NCBI GenBank assembly: GCA_013396525.1
Contig: VWYX01000921.1
Location: 266,695 to 330,694 of the forward strand
Direction: 5' to 3'
Length of the DNA stretch: 64,000 nucleotides
Source of the DNA: Chaetorhynchus papuensis
Lineage: Eukaryota; Chordata; Aves; Passeriformes; Rhipiduridae
Shown here: positions 23,942 through 35,400 of the stretch, in pieces
Layout: each line of letters starts with the position of its first letter
Numbering within the stretch: position 1 is the stretch's first letter
The notes under the pieces: generated by a model
What the model was told of the DNA's origin: nothing
Database searches by the model: none
What the model saw: only the letters and a program-made list of their open reading frames with translations
Translations under genes and position numbers: made by a program

Positions 23942-26220
23942 TCAGAAATGCATAACTCTGTCAGGAATTCTGCCCCTTCCCTTCAGTACCATTTTATCTT
24001 CGTAGACGTAAATAGTTCCAAAAGCGTTGCTTTCTGGTGGCGTTTCGATCACCCCCTCCAGGGTGAGGTGATGAACTCCGTGCGAGTCCAGGCAGTAGGC
24101 GCCGTCGTGCAGGTGCCCCGCAAGGACACAGACCACACAGTGGTGTGAGTGGATCACCGACAGGGCAGCCTCGTAATTCCAGGCCAGGCAAACCCCGTCT
24201 GAAGCATAGGGATGAATGGGCACATGACCTGCAGTCCAGAGGGAGAGAAATAATGAGAGAAACTGTAACAGATCTGCCTCACTGCTAGGAAGGTCAGCCA
24301 TCCAACGGAGTACAGAAAGCTCACCCCAGAGTGTGGTATGGTTGCTGTTCTGCTCTTTCACAGGTTCCATCTGTACCTCACCAGAGCCACAAGAGCTGCT
24401 ACATGTTTTCTGTAGCTAACATACACGGGCTAGCTAACTTTTTTCCCCCACATATTTCCATGGGTGTATATACCCCCCATCAAATACAGGGGTTGTAACT
24501 AGATTAGCTTTAAGGGCCCTTCCAACACAAACCATTCTGATTCTCTATATACCACCTGCCCCCTCCCCATATCCACCTACCCGTAACTATAACTTTTTCT
24601 TGGTTTTCATCAGAGAACTTGAGGACTTCATTGAACCAGTCCAGCTGGGCTTGGCTAAATCCTCCATTAAACGCTACAAAGTAAGGTTCATTGAGCCCTG
24701 CAATGAAGAAAAAGGTTAGACACAAACGCATACACCTCCCATGGCTCCTCTATTTGCCTTACGTAAATCTGCTGATGGTTGGTTTACTCTCAGAACCTTT
24801 GGGGTTTGTTTCTTTTTTTGCATTTCTTGGATCAAAACTCCAGCCTCCTTGCACAAAGGAGAAGATTATTTGTTACTGTTTTCGGGAGTTTTGGTCACAC
24901 TGCACAAACAGGGTTTCCACTACTGTGTGTCCCCTGCCGCGTGGGACGGGGCGGGCACAACTCGGTGCTCTGCAACACTGGGGGACACACAGCACAGCAC
25001 ACACCCGGCCCAGAGGCACCGGGGCAGCACCAGGTGTACGGGGGAGCATCTCCTGTGCCCGCCTAGAACCGCACGGACGGCAGGGAGGCGGCGGAGGTGG
25101 GCAGCAATGGGGCACATGCTTGAGCCCCCGGTGTCCTGCTGTCAGCACCGGGAGCTCCGGGCAGCGAGGGTTCAGCCGCCCGCGCCCTTGCCAAGCCGGA
25201 GGCTGATGCCATGATGATTTTTGTCTTTTCTTTTATGCCCCTGTTATACCTATCTACAATTTCTGTATTCTTAGTGCTTTTGCCTACATTCTTGGACTTG
25301 TTTGTTAAGCCAGGAGACTGAACATTTGAGAAGCTTCGTAGTTAGGGGACCAGTGTGCCCAGAGCCCAAGGTCCTCTCCAGAACACATTCTGTAAACTAA
25401 GATAGGGCCATCCAGGGGAAGGTTCCCTGGGGAGGGGGCCTCATTCGAGCCTCTCACTGGGGAATTTTTGATAGATACGCTAATTAGTAAGACCTACAAT
25501 GTTAGACCAACTCTTGAGGAGGGGGCATTGCTGTGTGCATGGAGGTGCATTCGACCTGGACGTAGTGCACTTAAGGATCCTTAAAATAAATACCAAGGTA
25601 AAATCCCTTTTTCCTTTCTAACCGCGTTTGACTTTTGCTTTTAAGACCAGGAAAAGGCATCACGTACCTGCGGGGCTGTTGAGGTCATCGTTGGGGTTCT
25701 TCTCCCGCAGCACCCGCAGCGACTCCTGGTAGCGGGGGCTGCCGGGGTCCGTGCCCAGGGTGCTCACGTCGTAGGTGTCGAGCACGACGAGGCGGAGCCG
25801 CGGGGCCGGGCTCCAGTGATAGGCGTGGCACTCCCTGTCCGGGGGTCCCTCCGAGCCCCCCGCGGGCCGGCTGTACAGCCCGGTGTGCACCAGCCGGGCC
25901 CGGCTGAAGTTGTAGAGCTCGTGGTTGCCCCACGCGTGGTGCACCGGCACCGACAGCTCTCCCAGGACCGCCAGCACCTGCTGCAAGGCGCTCTCGGCCT
26001 CGCCGCGCCGGACGTTCTGCCCGTCGATGCTATCGCCCAGCTGCAGCACAAAGTCTATCGGCGGGCTCTCGTCTGCCCACGCCCGCACCGCCTCCCGCAG
26101 CAAGCGCAGGCTGTGCCGGTAGTAGCGCCGCCGGCAGCCACCGAAGTCGTGCCCGTCCTCCGCGTCCGCGAACTGGATGTCGGCGACGACCCCGAAGGCG
26201 ACGCGCGGCGCCGCCTGCAT
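23942..26220 (-). CDS. ADPRM: ADPRM, Mn-dependent ADP-ribose/CDP-alcohol diphosphatase
   Basis: Minus-strand coding exons: 26220-25668, 24697-24581, 24228-23942; GT-AG junctions; 957 bases, 318 codons plus stop. The enzyme hydrolyses ADP-ribose, IDP-ribose and CDP-choline-type substrates and is a metallophosphatase-fold protein. Metal-site motifs are visible in order: ADIQ (D14), GDSIDG (G62, D63), GNHE (98-101), GHVPIHP (H225) and AGHLHDG (H262, H264), so the active site looks intact. The start is the ATG at 26220, and no other in-frame Met is close upstream; this makes it about 24 residues shorter than the human protein (342), mostly at the N terminus. It is divergent from SCO1 with 45 bases between the start codons. 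An LTR in intron 1 abuts the exon 1 donor. Exon 1 is assembled twice. Confidence 0.93.
24489..24549 (+). mobile_element. CR1 3'-end remnant in ADPRM intron 2
   Basis: About 60 bases matching the CR1 3' terminus: 'ggttgtaactagattagctttaagggcccttccaacacaaaccattctgattct' in overlapping pieces. The copy is very short and plus-oriented, antisense to ADPRM, and ends about 30 bases from the exon 2 donor. Confidence 0.75.
25204..25662 (+). mobile_element. Solo LTR of an endogenous retrovirus (ERVL-like) in ADPRM intron 1
   Basis: A 459-bp segment begins TGATGCC and ends GGCATCA, a perfect 7-base terminal inverted repeat with the TG...CA ends of an LTR. An AATAAA at 25585-25590 in the plus sense fits the R region, followed by T-rich U5-like sequence. 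The overall wording resembles avian ERVL-type LTRs; I cannot name the subfamily. No gag, pol or env remains, so it is a solo LTR. No 5-bp target duplication is visible (left flank gaggc, right flank cgtac). Its right end lies at intron position +6 of the ADPRM exon 1 donor. Confidence 0.65.
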
Positions 26221-27193
26221 GGCGGCCTCGGGCGGGGCGGAAGGGGCGGCGCGGGCAGCGGGAACATGGCGGGGGCGGCTGGGCTGTGGCGGCTCCGGGC
26301 GGCCGCGGTGCGGGCCAGCGCGGGGCTGTGGCCGCTGCCGGGCCCGGCCGTGCGGGGCCGGGCGGTGCTGCCCGCGCTCCGCAGCCGCCCGGTGTCGCAG
26401 CTGCCGCCGGGCCGCGGGCCGCGGGCGGGCGCCCAGAAGCGGGTGAGTGAGGGAGGGAGGGATGGAGGGAGCGCGGGCGGCGGGCCGGGCCGCCCCTGTG
26501 CCCTGAGCGGTCACCAAAGCCCTTGTCCCCCGCAGCTCGTGTCGTGGCGGTCGCTGGCGGCCACCGTGGTGCTGGGCGGGGGGCTGCTGGCCGGCATGAA
26601 GGTGGTGAAGCGGCGCAAGGAGGAGGGTGAGTGCGGGGCGGGGGTGTCGCGTTTCGTGTTGACAAGGAGCATTTTTCGTCTTCAGATGATGTGGGTTTTG
26701 CATTCAGGTGTATTTTACCTGCTTGGGCATCGTCACTGTATCGCGGCTTTGCACAGGGCCGCCTCGTGCCTGTGTTTACGGAAGTGCCGCAGAAAATTTT
26801 CAGAAATTAAAAGCAATTCAGGCTTCAGCGTTTTCAGGTTTCTAGGTCGGAATAGCTGTGTCTGGCTGCACGCTATGCAGCGCACAGACGGGGCTGGGTG
26901 TTGTGTGGGCTCCTTGGGTTCCTGCTTGCTGCATGTGAGCTTTGCCCTCTCCTGCAGGAACTGCCACATATTTCCTCATCGTGGATTTACTGTTGAAAAC
27001 AGAGATATTGCAGCTTCTAGGGTGTGTTCGGTTTTCAACGGGTGCTGGTTTTCGTGTTTCACACCATGCCAGATATCTGTCTTTATTTTTCCCTTTCTTT
27101 CTAAACAAAAATGCAGTTGGATAACAATGCAAGATAATGTCACATTTCAAAGGAATATTTGATTTTGTCCAAAAGGAATGCTTTCTGGAAGGC
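25273..27193. repeat. Tandem overlap 2, left copy (1921 bp)
   Basis: It recurs after a single N at 27194 with offset 1922. I saw two differences, C25427 versus T27349 and T25615 versus C27537, both in the LTR. The segment contains most of the LTR, ADPRM exon 1, the divergent promoter, and SCO1 exons 1 and 2. Confidence 0.95.
25690..26640. promoter_or_regulatory. Shared bidirectional CpG-island promoter of ADPRM and SCO1
   Basis: The ADPRM ATG (26220, minus) and the SCO1 ATG (26266, plus) are separated by 45 bases, all GC-rich without a TATA box. Both starts sit in an ATGGCGG-type context (26218-26224 and 26266-26272 on the plus strand), which is the core of YY1 sites often found in such promoters. 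The two genes are also divergent neighbours in mammals. The 5' UTRs must be very short or the transcripts overlap. The island recurs in the second assembled copy. Confidence 0.75.
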
Positions 27194-30100
27194 NAGTGCT
27201 TTTGCCTACATTCTTGGACTTGTTTGTTAAGCCAGGAGACTGAACATTTGAGAAGCTTCGTAGTTAGGGGACCAGTGTGCCCAGAGCCCAAGGTCCTCTC
27301 CAGAACACATTCTGTAAACTAAGATAGGGCCATCCAGGGGAAGGTTCCTTGGGGAGGGGGCCTCATTCGAGCCTCTCACTGGGGAATTTTTGATAGATAC
27401 GCTAATTAGTAAGACCTACAATGTTAGACCAACTCTTGAGGAGGGGGCATTGCTGTGTGCATGGAGGTGCATTCGACCTGGACGTAGTGCACTTAAGGAT
27501 CCTTAAAATAAATACCAAGGTAAAATCCCTTTTTCCCTTCTAACCGCGTTTGACTTTTGCTTTTAAGACCAGGAAAAGGCATCACGTACCTGCGGGGCTG
27601 TTGAGGTCATCGTTGGGGTTCTTCTCCCGCAGCACCCGCAGCGACTCCTGGTAGCGGGGGCTGCCGGGGTCCGTGCCCAGGGTGCTCACGTCGTAGGTGT
27701 CGAGCACGACGAGGCGGAGCCGCGGGGCCGGGCTCCAGTGATAGGCGTGGCACTCCCTGTCCGGGGGTCCCTCCGAGCCCCCCGCGGGCCGGCTGTACAG
27801 CCCGGTGTGCACCAGCCGGGCCCGGCTGAAGTTGTAGAGCTCGTGGTTGCCCCACGCGTGGTGCACCGGCACCGACAGCTCTCCCAGGACCGCCAGCACC
27901 TGCTGCAAGGCGCTCTCGGCCTCGCCGCGCCGGACGTTCTGCCCGTCGATGCTATCGCCCAGCTGCAGCACAAAGTCTATCGGCGGGCTCTCGTCTGCCC
28001 ACGCCCGCACCGCCTCCCGCAGCAAGCGCAGGCTGTGCCGGTAGTAGCGCCGCCGGCAGCCACCGAAGTCGTGCCCGTCCTCCGCGTCCGCGAACTGGAT
28101 GTCGGCGACGACCCCGAAGGCGACGCGCGGCGCCGCCTGCATGGCGGCCTCGGGCGGGGCGGAAGGGGCGGCGCGGGCAGCGGGAACATGGCGGGGGCGG
28201 CTGGGCTGTGGCGGCTCCGGGCGGCCGCGGTGCGGGCCAGCGCGGGGCTGTGGCCGCTGCCGGGCCCGGCCGTGCGGGGCCGGGCGGTGCTGCCCGCGCT
28301 CCGCAGCCGCCCGGTGTCGCAGCTGCCGCCGGGCCGCGGGCCGCGGGCGGGCGCCCAGAAGCGGGTGAGTGAGGGAGGGAGGGATGGAGGGAGCGCGGGC
28401 GGCGGGCCGGGCCGCCCCTGTGCCCTGAGCGGTCACCAAAGCCCTTGTCCCCCGCAGCTCGTGTCGTGGCGGTCGCTGGCGGCCACCGTGGTGCTGGGCG
28501 GGGGGCTGCTGGCCGGCATGAAGGTGGTGAAGCGGCGCAAGGAGGAGGGTGAGTGCGGGGCGGGGGTGTCGCGTTTCGTGTTGACAAGGAGCATTTTTCG
28601 TCTTCAGATGATGTGGGTTTTGCATTCAGGTGTATTTTACCTGCTTGGGCATCGTCACTGTATCGCGGCTTTGCACAGGGCCGCCTCGTGCCTGTGTTTA
28701 CGGAAGTGCCGCAGAAAATTTTCAGAAATTAAAAGCAATTCAGGCTTCAGCGTTTTCAGGTTTCTAGGTCGGAATAGCTGTGTCTGGCTGCACGCTATGC
28801 AGCGCACAGACGGGGCTGGGTGTTGTGTGGGCTCCTTGGGTTCCTGCTTGCTGCATGTGAGCTTTGCCCTCTCCTGCAGGAACTGCCACATATTTCCTCA
28901 TCGTGGATTTACTGTTGAAAACAGAGATATTGCAGCTTCTAGGGTGTGTTCGGTTTTCAACGGGTGCTGGTTTTCGTGTTTCACACCATGCCAGATATCT
29001 GTCTTTATTTTTCCCTTTCTTTCTAAACAAAAATGCAGTTGGATAACAATGCAAGATAATGTCACATTTCAAAGGAATATTTGATTTTGTCCAAAAGGAA
29101 TGCTTTCTGGAAGGCATGTTCACGTTGGCTTTCTGTGTGACAGGTGTTGGTGGATCTTGACGTGACCCTGAGCCGTGCCTGACTCGCCTGCTCCCAAGGC
29201 TTGCCTGGGAGGCATTGCACATTGTGGCACAGGTGTGTTTGATTCCCACTTGTGTTTTGTAGAACTGGAGAGGGAACGAAACCGAGGCATTGGGAAGCCG
29301 CTGCTGGGAGGGCCCTTCTCGCTCGTCAGCCATGAGGGACAGCCCAGGACCAGCAAGGACTACCTTGGCCAGTGGGTGCTGATCTACTTTGGCTTCACTC
29401 ACTGCCCTGACATCTGTCCTGATGAACTGGAGAAAATGATTGCGGTGGTAGATGAAATTGGTATGGGAATTCAGTTGGCCTAGGGGTCCATAAACAGGGT
29501 TTTTGGGAGGTTCAGGTTTATTCTGATAAAATACCACAAATAGTAATATTTTTTTTCAAAATGCTGCTGGCTATTATTCCGTATTTGAATTAATTGCTAT
29601 GTGGTACATAGATCAATCTACCTGTCACTAGGGTCTGACATGACAGCACTGATCCTTCCATAGCGGGGGACTTGGGAATAAAAAGGTGGTGGCGGGTTAC
29701 AGGAAATATATTGCATTGTATTTTTGTCAAGAAGTGACTGTGAGGTATGTTAGCATTTTTTCCCGTCTGTTTTGTTCATCTCTATGGGATTCTCTCCCGA
29801 AGCAGAGTGGCTGTGCTGTGGAATGGAGGGAGGGGGAAGGCTCTGTGTTAGGGGTGCTTTCTTAGCCTGCAGGCCCTGAACAATTACTGAGCAGGGGTAA
29901 TAGTACCCAGCATGGGAGAAATCAGACCAAAATGAAGGCTTTGGCTGGAACATGAAGGAAAGAGCCTGGATTGTGTCTTCACGTTTCCTCCTGCTCCACC
30001 ATCCCGGCGTGCTTTCCTTGTGTCAGCCAGTGTTCCAACACGTGCATCACACCACAGCATCTTCTGCAGCAGAGCCAGTCTTTCATCCCTCCCGAGCAGG

Positions 30101-32497
30101 GCAGGGCCTCTGCCTGGGGGGCTGGAAACTCCTGGCACAGACAGGGAGCACTGCATCTCATGGCATTTGCTTCCTTCACGATTTACATAAATAAAGCTGC
30201 ACAAAATGGTCTTTTTTTTGGTCACTTGGGGTGGGCTTGGATTGATGTTACATGGCTACGAGCTTGTTTGAAGAGAAATGAGAGATGATTTCTGGTTTTC
30301 TAAAATAAATAATAATGGTTAATGTCACAGATCGAATTCCATCTTTGCCTAATCTGACCCCACTCTTCATCACCATCGATCCTGAGAGGGACACCCAAGA
30401 AGCCATTGCCAGATATGTTAAAGGTATTCCTGCTTTCTTCCTCCATGTCTCACAGCATGTAACGCAGAGCACTGAAAAGGAGCTTCTTGAAGGGAGTCTT
30501 TTTACTGAAATGTGTAAATATCTTCTTTCCATCTAGAATTTTCTCCGAAGCTGGTCGGGTTGACTGGTACCAAGGCACAGATTGACCAAGTGGCTAAAGC
30601 GTACCGTGTGTACTACAGCGAAGGCCCCAAGGATGAGGACAACGATTACATTGTAAGTAAAAGGAGCTTTTCCTTACTGAAAGACTGTGGATAAGAGCAG
30701 CATAAACGCTTTAAAACCAGCTGTTGGATTTTTACTGAAGTCCCATGTACACTGGTATGTTAAGCTGTCAGAACCACAATGCCGTCTTAGAAGCTCAGAA
30801 CCTCACCAAAGTGTGTTCTAAACAATCCCAGAAATGCAGACAGTAGCAGAGGAACTAGCAAGCCTGGCAATAGTCAGACTTTCTGCTCTGTAACATTTGG
30901 CTGGCTCTTCTCCTATGTGCTCCAAAGTGAAAATGGAGCTGGGAAGTTAAGGCAGTAGGAAGAGAGAGAAATGAGAGAGAAATGAGAATTAAAAGTGAGT
31001 AACAATTCATTCCCTGCCAAACTGACACCAATGAGTGGGGTCTTCCTGGCAAGAGACTTGGATATCTGCCTGCAGGTACTGTGGGGATCTTCCTTTTGTG
31101 TCAAACAACCTGCAAGAGAGAGCATGTTAATTAATGCTAAATTAAGTGGGAATAAAATACATAGAGTAATAGTGTGAAGGAGGAAAATGAGCTTTAAGTG
31201 AGGCTGAAGCTGGTAGTCATAATATTGCTCTCTGGAAGTGATTGGACTGACTGCTTGTAGAGCTCTGAGCTGCTGCCAGGGCCTTCCTGCCTTGCCACAT
31301 TCTGAGCAGGCTGGAGAAGTAAAGCAGGTACAAGTGGTAGGGTGAGTGAGGATACACGTGATAGGATCTTTTTTTTTCCTTTACAAGAACTGAGGGCATC
31401 AGAGGAAATGAAAAACAGTTCAAAAGTAGAATATCTGAGTTAAAACTACCAATTAAAATTTTGAGAACCATTATTTCAATGACGGAAATGTCATTAAATT
31501 TAATGCATCCTTTTAGCTTGCGGTCCTGGAAATGTCGCTGTGATTTCTCATTTCAAACGCAGCTGAACTCAGAGCATGGCTCTATTTCAGTCCTGAGCAG
31601 TCGTGGCTTCCATCGCCAGAACTTTGTGTCTTTGCTGAGAAACATGTTGTCATGGTTAGGTGCAGATGGTATTTGCAGCGGCATTTAAATAAATGTGCAG
31701 TGGAGTTAATTTTGATATAAATCCAGTTGGAATTCCGGGATGCGCATGGGTGAGGCTGCTTCAATGCGCCGGCAGAGGGCGTCCCCGTCCCGAATGTCCC
31801 TGTATCCCAGTGCTGGTCCCNNNNNNNNNNNNNNNNNNNNNNNNNNNNNNNNNNNNNNNNNNNNNNNNNNNNNNNNNNNNNNNNNNNNNNNNNNNNNNNN
31901 NNNNNNNNNNNNNNNNNNNNNNNNNNNNNNNNNNNNNNNNNNNNNNNNNNNNNNNNNNNNNNNNNNNNNNNNNNNNNNNNNNNNNNNNNNNNNNNNNNNN
32001 NNNNNNNNNNNNNNNNNNNNNNNNNNNNNNNNNNNNNNNNNNNNNNNNNNNNNNNNNNNNNNNNNNNNNNNNNNNNNNNNNNNNNNNNNNNNNNNNNNNN
32101 NNNNNNNNNNNNNNNNNNNNNNNNNNNNNNNNNNNNNNNNNNNNNNNNNNNNNNNNNNNNNNNNNNNNNNNNNNNNNNNNNNNNNNNNNNNNNNNNNNNN
32201 NNNNNNNNNNNNNNNATTTCCCTGTATCCCAGTGCTGGTCCCATTCCCAGTCCTGCATTTCCCTGTATCCCAGTGCTGGTCCCATTCCTGGTCCCGCATT
32301 TCCCTTCCGAGCTGGTGTTCTGTGATTTTGTGGCCTCTCTTACCAAGCCGTGCTGTGCTCTCCTGCAGGTGGATCACACAATAATCATGTACCTCCTCGG
32401 CCCCGATGGTGACTTTGTGGACTACTATGGCCAGAATAAGAGGAGCGCTGAGATTTCGGCTTCTATTGCTGCACACATGAGAAAATTCAGATCCTAA
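26266..32497 (+). CDS. SCO1: SCO1, mitochondrial copper chaperone for cytochrome c oxidase
   Basis: Coding exons: 26266-26442, 26536-26626, 29263-29460, 30331-30423, 30537-30652, 32369-32497; GT-AG junctions; 804 bases, 267 codons plus stop (human 301, the difference being in the N-terminal presequence). SCO1 is anchored in the inner mitochondrial membrane and delivers copper to the CuA site of COX2. Residues 1-59 are Ala/Arg-rich without acids, fitting a mitochondrial targeting peptide. Residues about 65-82 form the membrane segment. The thioredoxin-like domain has CPDIC (C137, C141) and the distal ligand H228 in VDHTIIMY, so the copper site is complete. The C terminus ends KFRS. Exons 1-2 are assembled twice (copy at 28188-28548). 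Intron 5 holds a gapped minisatellite. Confidence 0.94.
27194..27194. other. Single-N contig junction 2
   Basis: One unknown base between the two copies of overlap 2; an assembly join. Confidence 0.95.
27590..28142 (-). other. ADPRM: Second assembled copy of ADPRM exon 1 (false duplication)
   Basis: Identical in coding sequence to 25668-26220, with the same donor. No exons 2-3 follow it before the N junction, so it is isolated by the duplicate join and is not a second gene. Confidence 0.85.
28188..28548 (+). other. SCO1: Second assembled copy of SCO1 exons 1-2 (false duplication)
   Basis: Exon copies 28188-28364 and 28458-28548 are identical to 26266-26442 and 26536-26626. This pair is on the contig that carries exons 3-6, so it is the physically contiguous one. 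A model joining all four exon copies would be wrong. Confidence 0.85.
31785..32300. repeat. 41-bp minisatellite in SCO1 intron 5, interrupted by a gap
   Basis: After the gap two complete 41-base units occur (32216-32256 and 32257-32297), starting 'atttccctgtatcccagtgc' and differing at a few bases near their ends, then the beginning of a third. Before the gap the end of a related unit is seen (31794-31820). The gap therefore falls inside the array, and the true number of units is unknown. Confidence 0.85.
31821..32215. other. Run of 395 N (assembly gap)
   Basis: Unknown sequence within the SCO1 intron 5 minisatellite. The length may be an estimate. No coding exon is expected here, because the SCO1 reading frame is complete without it. 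Confidence 0.98.
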
Positions 32498-35400
32498 AAT
32501 ACAAGGTCCTCAAAGATTGCTGTGAGCATCACCTGTGGGTTTGGCTGTGATTGGACATTGGAGTTAAAGCAGGAGCACTCAACATCCTGTCATGCAGGCC
32601 TCCTTTCTTCCAAATAAGAAGGGCAACTATGTTTCTGCAAATTCCCATTACCAAAAATCTCTACAGAGCCTTCCCCATGGATATTATTTCCAACAAGATC
32701 TTGGGTACAGAATGAAATATGGGACTTCTCTGAAACATTGTTGGGAGCGAAGAATGGAAAGCACTTTTCACTCGAGAAGAACGTGTGTATTGCTGGTAAA
32801 ATATTGCTGGTAAAAAAATGGCTGGTCTGGCAAGACATGAGTGAGGACAACAGTCACTGCAGGAGAATTACTTGATGCAAAGCCGTGGGGCCGTGGTGTT
32901 CTCAGAGGAGCTCTGCCCTCTGGTTTCTCTGCACTGTTTTGCCTTCTGGGAGAGGCAGTCGCACTGTTATAAGCAGGGGAGCCTTAAGAGTGCTTCACTA
33001 TCCAGGTTAAGAAGGTGAAGAGCACTGAAAGCGCTGGCAGCTTCCATGCATGGGACCAGCCCTGTAGCGAGCCTGATCATTTCAACTGAATGCAGAAATG
33101 AAATGTATTTTTCTGGTGATTTTTTTTCCAGGTGAACACAGTTCACTTATAAGGAAAAGAGCATTGGGTTGCAAATAGGCTTTTCTTCTGGTGTAAATGA
33201 TGGTGTGTGTAGTTGCTCTGCTTGTGCTGTGCTGAGTGGGAAGTGGGGAGGGTGGAGGGGGGCTGCATCCATGCACAGGGCTGGCAATCAGATCCACTTT
33301 ATGCAGTGCAGCATTTGAAAATAAAGATTGATTTCTATAGGCAATATATATATTTACTTCCTTAGGTTTGACTAGAATATCATCAGAACTTTTTATACTG
33401 GTCAAACTTCATATTCTTGCTCTGCTTTCCTTTTTTTTTTTTTTCAGAAAGCAGTATTTATTTCTAGTCATGCACATAAGGAGCTGAATGTGCTTCTTTA
33501 ATTGAACCTCAGAGTATGGCCCACAGGAGACAAACTAGAGCAGTTCTTGGTGTGAGTTCCAGAGAGTCTTAGACTGAACACAAGTGTTCCTACAGGTACC
33601 ACTGGTGTTCTCCTGAGTGTGGGGGTTGGAAGAGAACATTCCCATCTGAGGGAAAGGTGCAAAGCCTATGGAAAATTTTGTCTTTCCAAAATTGTGAAAA
33701 ACAGTAATCTTCACCTGTTTCAGAGCAGTGACATCTCTCATGCATTTTGACATATATTGGGTACTTGCTCTCTTTCACGGGTTTCACTTTCAGGTCTGTC
33801 TTTATTTGATCCCTTGTGATTTGTTTGTGTTTGTGGAGTCTTCAGGGCCAAGTCTCTGCCCCATCTCTTACCATCCTGTGGCTGTGCTCTGCACAGCAGC
33901 CTTTGTCTGCCCTTCTCAAGGTCTCTGCTGTCACATCAGGCCTGTATTTTAAATATTGCAGCACTGTGTTAGGGCCAAATACCTTTCCTGCACAGAGGAC
34001 AGTCTGGAAAACCACGACTGTACGAAGCAATGATAAGTAAAAATAAAACAAATTAGTGAGAAGCACATGCTCAGAAGAAAGAATTGGTGTTAGAGCTGAG
34101 CCAAAGTAAGGCAGAATTTGGACAAGGCAATCCTCTGTCCCAAGGCTTTGCAAAATCATCTCATGAGCTGCAGCCTGGGAAGAGTCACCTGTTACACTGA
34201 TTTCTCTAAAGCTCACTGGCGGCTGACTCGTACTGCAGAGACAAATAGAGAGTGTCTTCTCCCAAATGTTTTGGCAGCAGTGTCATGTCCTTTACCTTGT
34301 TTTTCTGTGCCTGGGCCTGCGGGTGCTTCTCAGTTGCTGGCCCAGCTGTCACCAGACATGCTCAGCTCGGTGCAGATTTGTACCAGCACCTTCTTTGAGA
34401 CAAAAACAACCTCAGGAGCGCTTTGAAGCCACGCCAAAGCACAAAGCAGCCAGCTTGACTCAGGGGCCAGCTGCAGTGATGGTGAAGAGGGCAGGGAAGA
34501 GGCTGCAGTGCTCAGGACAGCTCTGCTCTGCCTTATAACACTGGCTCCAGGATTGGAAGCTCCCTTTGTGTCTCAGCTCCCCGTTCCTGGATATTGGGGG
34601 CACAGGAAGGTGGCAAAGGGGATTGCTGTAGGCACAGCAGACTTAAGTACGGGTCAGAGCAGGTTGTGCAGAGGGCACCAAAACACCTCCTGTTGCGGCC
34701 AAGGGATGGGACAGAGCTGGGGGCAACAGTGGGGTGCCTGGCAGATGGAGGGGTGTACCTGAGCTGACACCCAGCCACGTGGCTGTCGCTCTCTGCTCGT
34801 GTCTGCTCTGCTCTGGCTCCCACACCCTACATCCATCCCTCCAGGCTCTTCCCAGCTGTGTTGCTTTCCCCTGATGTCCTTCCCTGGGGTGAGCAGTGTT
34901 GTGTTGCTGGCACAGGGGTTCAGCTAGGGCAGACTCAGGGCTCAGGCTCCTTAGTGTTGATAAAAAAGGCCATAGCCAGCCCTGCTTGGTGATATTGTGG
35001 CAATGGCAGACTGAGCATCATTGTTGGCCAGCCCTGCAGAGCACTGCAGGCTGTGGGGCACTGAAGCTGCTGTCATGGGAGCCCTTCAGAAACTGCAGGC
35101 AGTGGCACTGAGCTTCAGTGATGAAGTGACCTGTCTGAAACTCAGCATCCTCCTGCAGCCACCCAGAGCCACTTCATCCTTGTTCGTAACCTGAGGAAGA
35201 AAGCAAGTCTTCCTCATCCCCAGCTTGGGTTAAGGTCATGTGTGGTTGGAGATACTGTTGCTCTTTCTCCCCTTCTCCAGTGCCTTTGAAGATACCTATA
35301 TTTTCTGAGTCTTTTCTCACTTGGTCAGACTTGCATGGTCCCAGCACAGACCCGGCATTCCAAAGATGTGCTCTTCATCAGCCCACAGCCAGCATCTGGG

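Larger units (their letters stand above)
27195..29115. repeat. Tandem overlap 2, right copy (1921 bp)
   Basis: Direct copy of 25273-27193. Within it are a partial LTR (27195-27584), a second ADPRM exon 1 (27590-28142, minus), and second SCO1 exons 1 (28188-28364) and 2 (28458-28548). At 29116 the sequence continues normally into SCO1 intron 2, so this is the beginning of the right-hand contig. None of these exon copies should be counted as extra genes. Confidence 0.95.

Noticed and set aside
25816..27162. A 448-codon plus-strand frame across ADPRM exon 1 and SCO1 exon 1
   Set aside because: It is antisense to ADPRM, then passes through SCO1 exon 1 and introns. It is a shadow of the real exons.
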